8,667 nucleotides of DNA. Origin: CAZBBC01 sp964489835 (GTDB lineage Bacteria > Calditrichota > Calditrichia > JAJRVZ01). Below the pieces are notes generated by a model, which was given only the letters and a program-made list of their open reading frames with translations, was not told the DNA's origin and did no database searches. Location of the stretch: assembly GCA_964489835.1 (NCBI GenBank), contig CAZBBC010000175.1, positions 1 through 8,667 on the forward strand, given 5' to 3'. Below are positions 7,068 through 8,667 of the stretch, one piece after another. The position numbers were made by a program, and so were the translations under genes. Each line of letters starts with the position of its first letter. Within the stretch, counting starts at the first letter, position 1.

Positions 7068-7172
7068 AATTTAGTTCCCCCTTATCAAAGGGGGTTAGGG
7101 GGATGTTTATCCATAACATTAATCAATTTTATATCCCCCTTAATCCCCCTTTTCCAAGGTGGAAACTTAATT
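7068..7172. repeat. Double-hairpin palindromic repeat with G5/C5 tracts
   Basis: Two arms of about 40 bases (7068-7108 and 7131-7172) are imperfect inverted copies. Each arm is itself a hairpin: CCCCCTT-ATCA-AAGGGGG on the left (perfect 7-bp stem) and CCCCCTT-TTCC-AAGGTGG on the right (one mismatch), each next to a second tract (TTAGGGGGAT or ATCCCCCTTAA). The whole element can fold as two small stems or one long one. It occupies the 267-base interval between the oxidoreductase and SDR genes, which holds nothing else I recognise. Sequences of this CCCCCTT/AAGGGGG type are dispersed in many bacterial genomes, to my recollection. It may reduce or modulate read-through between the two genes; that is inference. 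Confidence 0.8.
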
Positions 7173-7257
7173 ATCGCCATATGATAGATTTAAAAATTCA
7201 TAAATAATTAAGGTTAGATAGTTGAGATATCTGATAAATTGTCCGGAAATCTCATTT

Positions 7258-8403
7258 TTATAATTCCGGTATATCCACCCAGGCTCGTTTTCGCCAGCTT
7301 TCCAATCCCTTTTCAGCCAATTGCACCCCTTTTGCTCCTTCTTTTAAGGTCCACGGAAAGGGCTCATCTTTGACCACATGCTTCAGGAATAATTCCCACT
7401 GTGCCTTAAAGGCATTGGTATAAATTTCCTGGTCAGGAATTTTACTCCATCCCTCGTAGTAATTCACCGGTTGGGCGATATCCGGATTCCAGACCGGTTT
7501 GGGTGTGTTTCCATAGTGCTGGATATAACAATCTCTCAGCCCGGCGACAGCCGACCCTTTGGTGCCATCGACCTGCAGGCTTAGTAAATCATCCCTTCTG
7601 ACCCGCACACACCAGGATGAATTGAAGTGGGCAACGATCCCGCCCTCTAGCTCGAATGTGGCATAGGCGGCATCGTCAGCCGTGCTTTTGTAAGGATGGC
7701 CTTCCTCATCAACCCGTTCTTTTATGTGTGTAGCGCCCAGACAGGATACAGCCTTTACGTTGCCAAATAAATTATCCAAAACATATCGCCAGTGACAAAG
7801 CATATCGACGATTATTCCTCCATCGTCTTCCTTTCGGTAATTCCACGAGGGTCGCTGGGGAGCAATCGTATGTCCCTCAAAGACCCAATAGCCAAATTCA
7901 CCCCGAATGGAGAGAATATCACCAAAAAAACCGCTTTGGATTAACCGTTTAAGCTTTATAAAACCCGGCAACCATAGTTTGTCCTGGACGACGCCGCTCT
8001 TCAGTCCGGCGATCTGACAAATATTATAAAGTTCCATCGCAGTTTTTGTGTCGGTAGCGACCGGTTTTTCACAGTAGATATGTTTGCCGGCCTTTACAGC
8101 CTTTCGAACCGCATCTGCCCGCCGTCCGGTTATCTGTGCATCGAAATAAACCGAATAATCCGGATTTTGAAGCTCTTTATCCAGATCCGTCGATACCTTT
8201 TCAATGCCGGACATATTTTTTAGTTGATTCAGTTTATCCGGGTTTCGCCCTACCAGGACCGGATCCGGTAGTATCACTTCATCTTTGCCAACCGCTATGC
8301 CACCCTGTTTGATAAATTCAACGATCGATCGCATTAAGTGTTGATTGGTGCCCATACGCCCGGTAACACCATTAAGGATGATTCCGATCCTGTGTTCTTT
8401 CAT
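7258..8403 (-). CDS. Gfo/Idh/MocA-family NAD(P)-dependent oxidoreductase
   Basis: Cytoplasmic dehydrogenase of 381 residues. The N-terminal Rossmann motif is GVTGRMG at 12-18, similar to that of dihydrodipicolinate reductase, and is followed by an unusually long segment (about 28-46) before strand VLVGRN. The family signature EKP with catalytic Lys113 is at 112-114, and the GGIIVDMLCHW motif supplies Asp200 and His204, the other expected active-site residues. The remaining C-terminal part (about 140-370) fits the mixed alpha/beta substrate domain. I recognise a subfamily with TGRMG near the N-terminus and FGYWVFEG at 170-177; relatives occur in Actinobacteria beside sugar-isomerase and aldolase-like genes, from memory. 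The substrate is probably a sugar or sugar acid and is not known. The ATG start has AAGGA with normal spacing. It is the first full gene of the catabolic block; a GATAAT on the minus strand upstream could be a -10 box, but I see no good -35. Confidence 0.93.
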   Translation of the reverse strand: MKEHRIGIILNGVTGRMGTNQHLMRSIVEFIKQGGIAVGKDEVILPDPVLVGRNPDKLNQLKNMSGIEKVSTDLDKELQNPDYSVYFDAQITGRRADAVRKAVKAGKHIYCEKPVATDTKTAMELYNICQIAGLKSGVVQDKLWLPGFIKLKRLIQSGFFGDILSIRGEFGYWVFEGHTIAPQRPSWNYRKEDDGGIIVDMLCHWRYVLDNLFGNVKAVSCLGATHIKERVDEEGHPYKSTADDAAYATFELEGGIVAHFNSSWCVRVRRDDLLSLQVDGTKGSAVAGLRDCYIQHYGNTPKPVWNPDIAQPVNYYEGWSKIPDQEIYTNAFKAQWELFLKHVVKDEPFPWTLKEGAKGVQLAEKGLESWRKRAWVDIPEL

Positions 8404-8503
8404 TAAACATTCCTTTTCAATCGTTTGATAATTGGCAGATACAGAGTAATTATCCTGGCTTATTCATACCACAACCCAAAGTTGCAGATAAGTGATCAAC
8501 CAC

Positions 8504-8574
8504 TGACCCTCCCCCAGCCCCTCCCTACAAGCTTGTAGGGAGGGGTGTCGAGCGCAGCGAGACGGGGTGGGTCA
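8504..8574. repeat. GC-rich palindromic repeat with a 28-bp perfect palindrome
   Basis: Outer arms TGACCCTCCCCC (8504-8515) and CGGGGTGGGTCA (8563-8574) are inverted copies at 10 of 12 positions. Between them 8518-8545 is a perfect 28-bp palindrome centred on AAGCTT, followed by a GC hairpin (GTCGAGCGCAGCGAGAC, 8547-8563, with two internal mismatches). The composition contrasts sharply with the AT-rich surroundings. It lies 17 bases after the stop of the upstream partial gene and 100 bases before the oxidoreductase start, so it could end or attenuate transcription. Similar CCTCCCT/AGGGAGG plus GAGCGCAGCGAG elements are dispersed in many genomes, to my recollection. No transposase is present. 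Confidence 0.8.
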
Positions 8575-8591
8575 TTATTCCAAATCCAATA

Positions 8592-8667
8592 TCATGAATG
8601 ATCAATGTATGCCTTTTTGATTCTCTCAAGATACGCATGCTGATCTTCTGCCCAGTGTTTATTGGAA
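8592..8667 (-). CDS. C-terminal end of an unidentified protein (truncated by the window edge)
   Basis: The minus strand reads an open frame from the window edge to a TGA at 8592-8594, giving 24 residues that end in HAYLERIKKAYIDHS. The hydrophilic, helix-like composition with alternating acidic and basic residues looks like a genuine protein tail. It is on the same strand as the oxidoreductase, 188 bases upstream, so it may belong to the same catabolic block. Too little is present to name a family; a sugar-phosphate isomerase, an aldolase-like enzyme or a sulfatase would all fit the context, but none is supported by the residues. Confidence 0.55.
   Translation of the reverse strand, partial: SNKHWAEDQHAYLERIKKAYIDHS

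Overview
The window comes from a bacterial draft assembly, probably a metagenome-assembled genome given a run of 100 N. It is moderately AT-rich, and every gene I can support lies on the minus strand. The giant propeller/Y_Y_Y sensor kinase, the anaerobic sulfatase maturase and the sugar-type oxidoreductases suggest a polysaccharide-degrading member of the Bacteroidota-related (FCB) lineages. Clear Shine-Dalgarno sequences (AAGGA or AGGAG) precede most genes. True Bacteroidia generally lack them, so I lean toward a relative such as Calditrichota, Ignavibacteriota or KSB1-like bacteria. This taxonomic guess is inference only.

Reading in the direction of transcription (right to left): the last 24 codons of an unidentified gene (8592-8667); a GC-rich palindromic repeat (8504-8574); a Gfo/Idh/MocA-family oxidoreductase (7258-8403); a 105-bp double-hairpin repeat (7068-7172); an SDR-family dehydrogenase (6220-6990); and a radical SAM/SPASM anaerobic sulfatase-maturating enzyme (4816-6147). 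A third inverted-repeat element (4671-4786) follows the maturase. These genes look like one catabolic block: two NAD(P)-dependent oxidoreductases that could interconvert sugar or sugar-acid intermediates, plus the enzyme that installs formylglycine in sulfatases. No sulfatase lies in the window, so the maturase's substrate must be encoded elsewhere.

A 592-base non-coding stretch (4224-4815) separates this block from a two-gene signalling operon. It contains the N gap, flanked by two identical 55-bp copies at the exact contig edges. This is most likely an unmerged contig overlap rather than real biology. The signalling operon is a stand-alone receiver-domain protein (3855-4223) followed 18 nt later by a 1272-residue hybrid-type sensor kinase (18-3836). 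The kinase has about 14 propeller blades, a Y_Y_Y domain, one membrane segment, a GAF domain and a histidine kinase core. Its periplasmic part resembles the hybrid two-component sensors that detect oligosaccharides in gut Bacteroides, but it has no receiver or DNA-binding domain of its own. The partner receiver also lacks an output domain, so the end point of the pathway is not visible here.

I did not find a clearly new biological system. The points most worth a second look are the split sensor architecture with no visible output, the maturase without a local sulfatase, and three unrelated palindromic repeat families in three intergenic regions.
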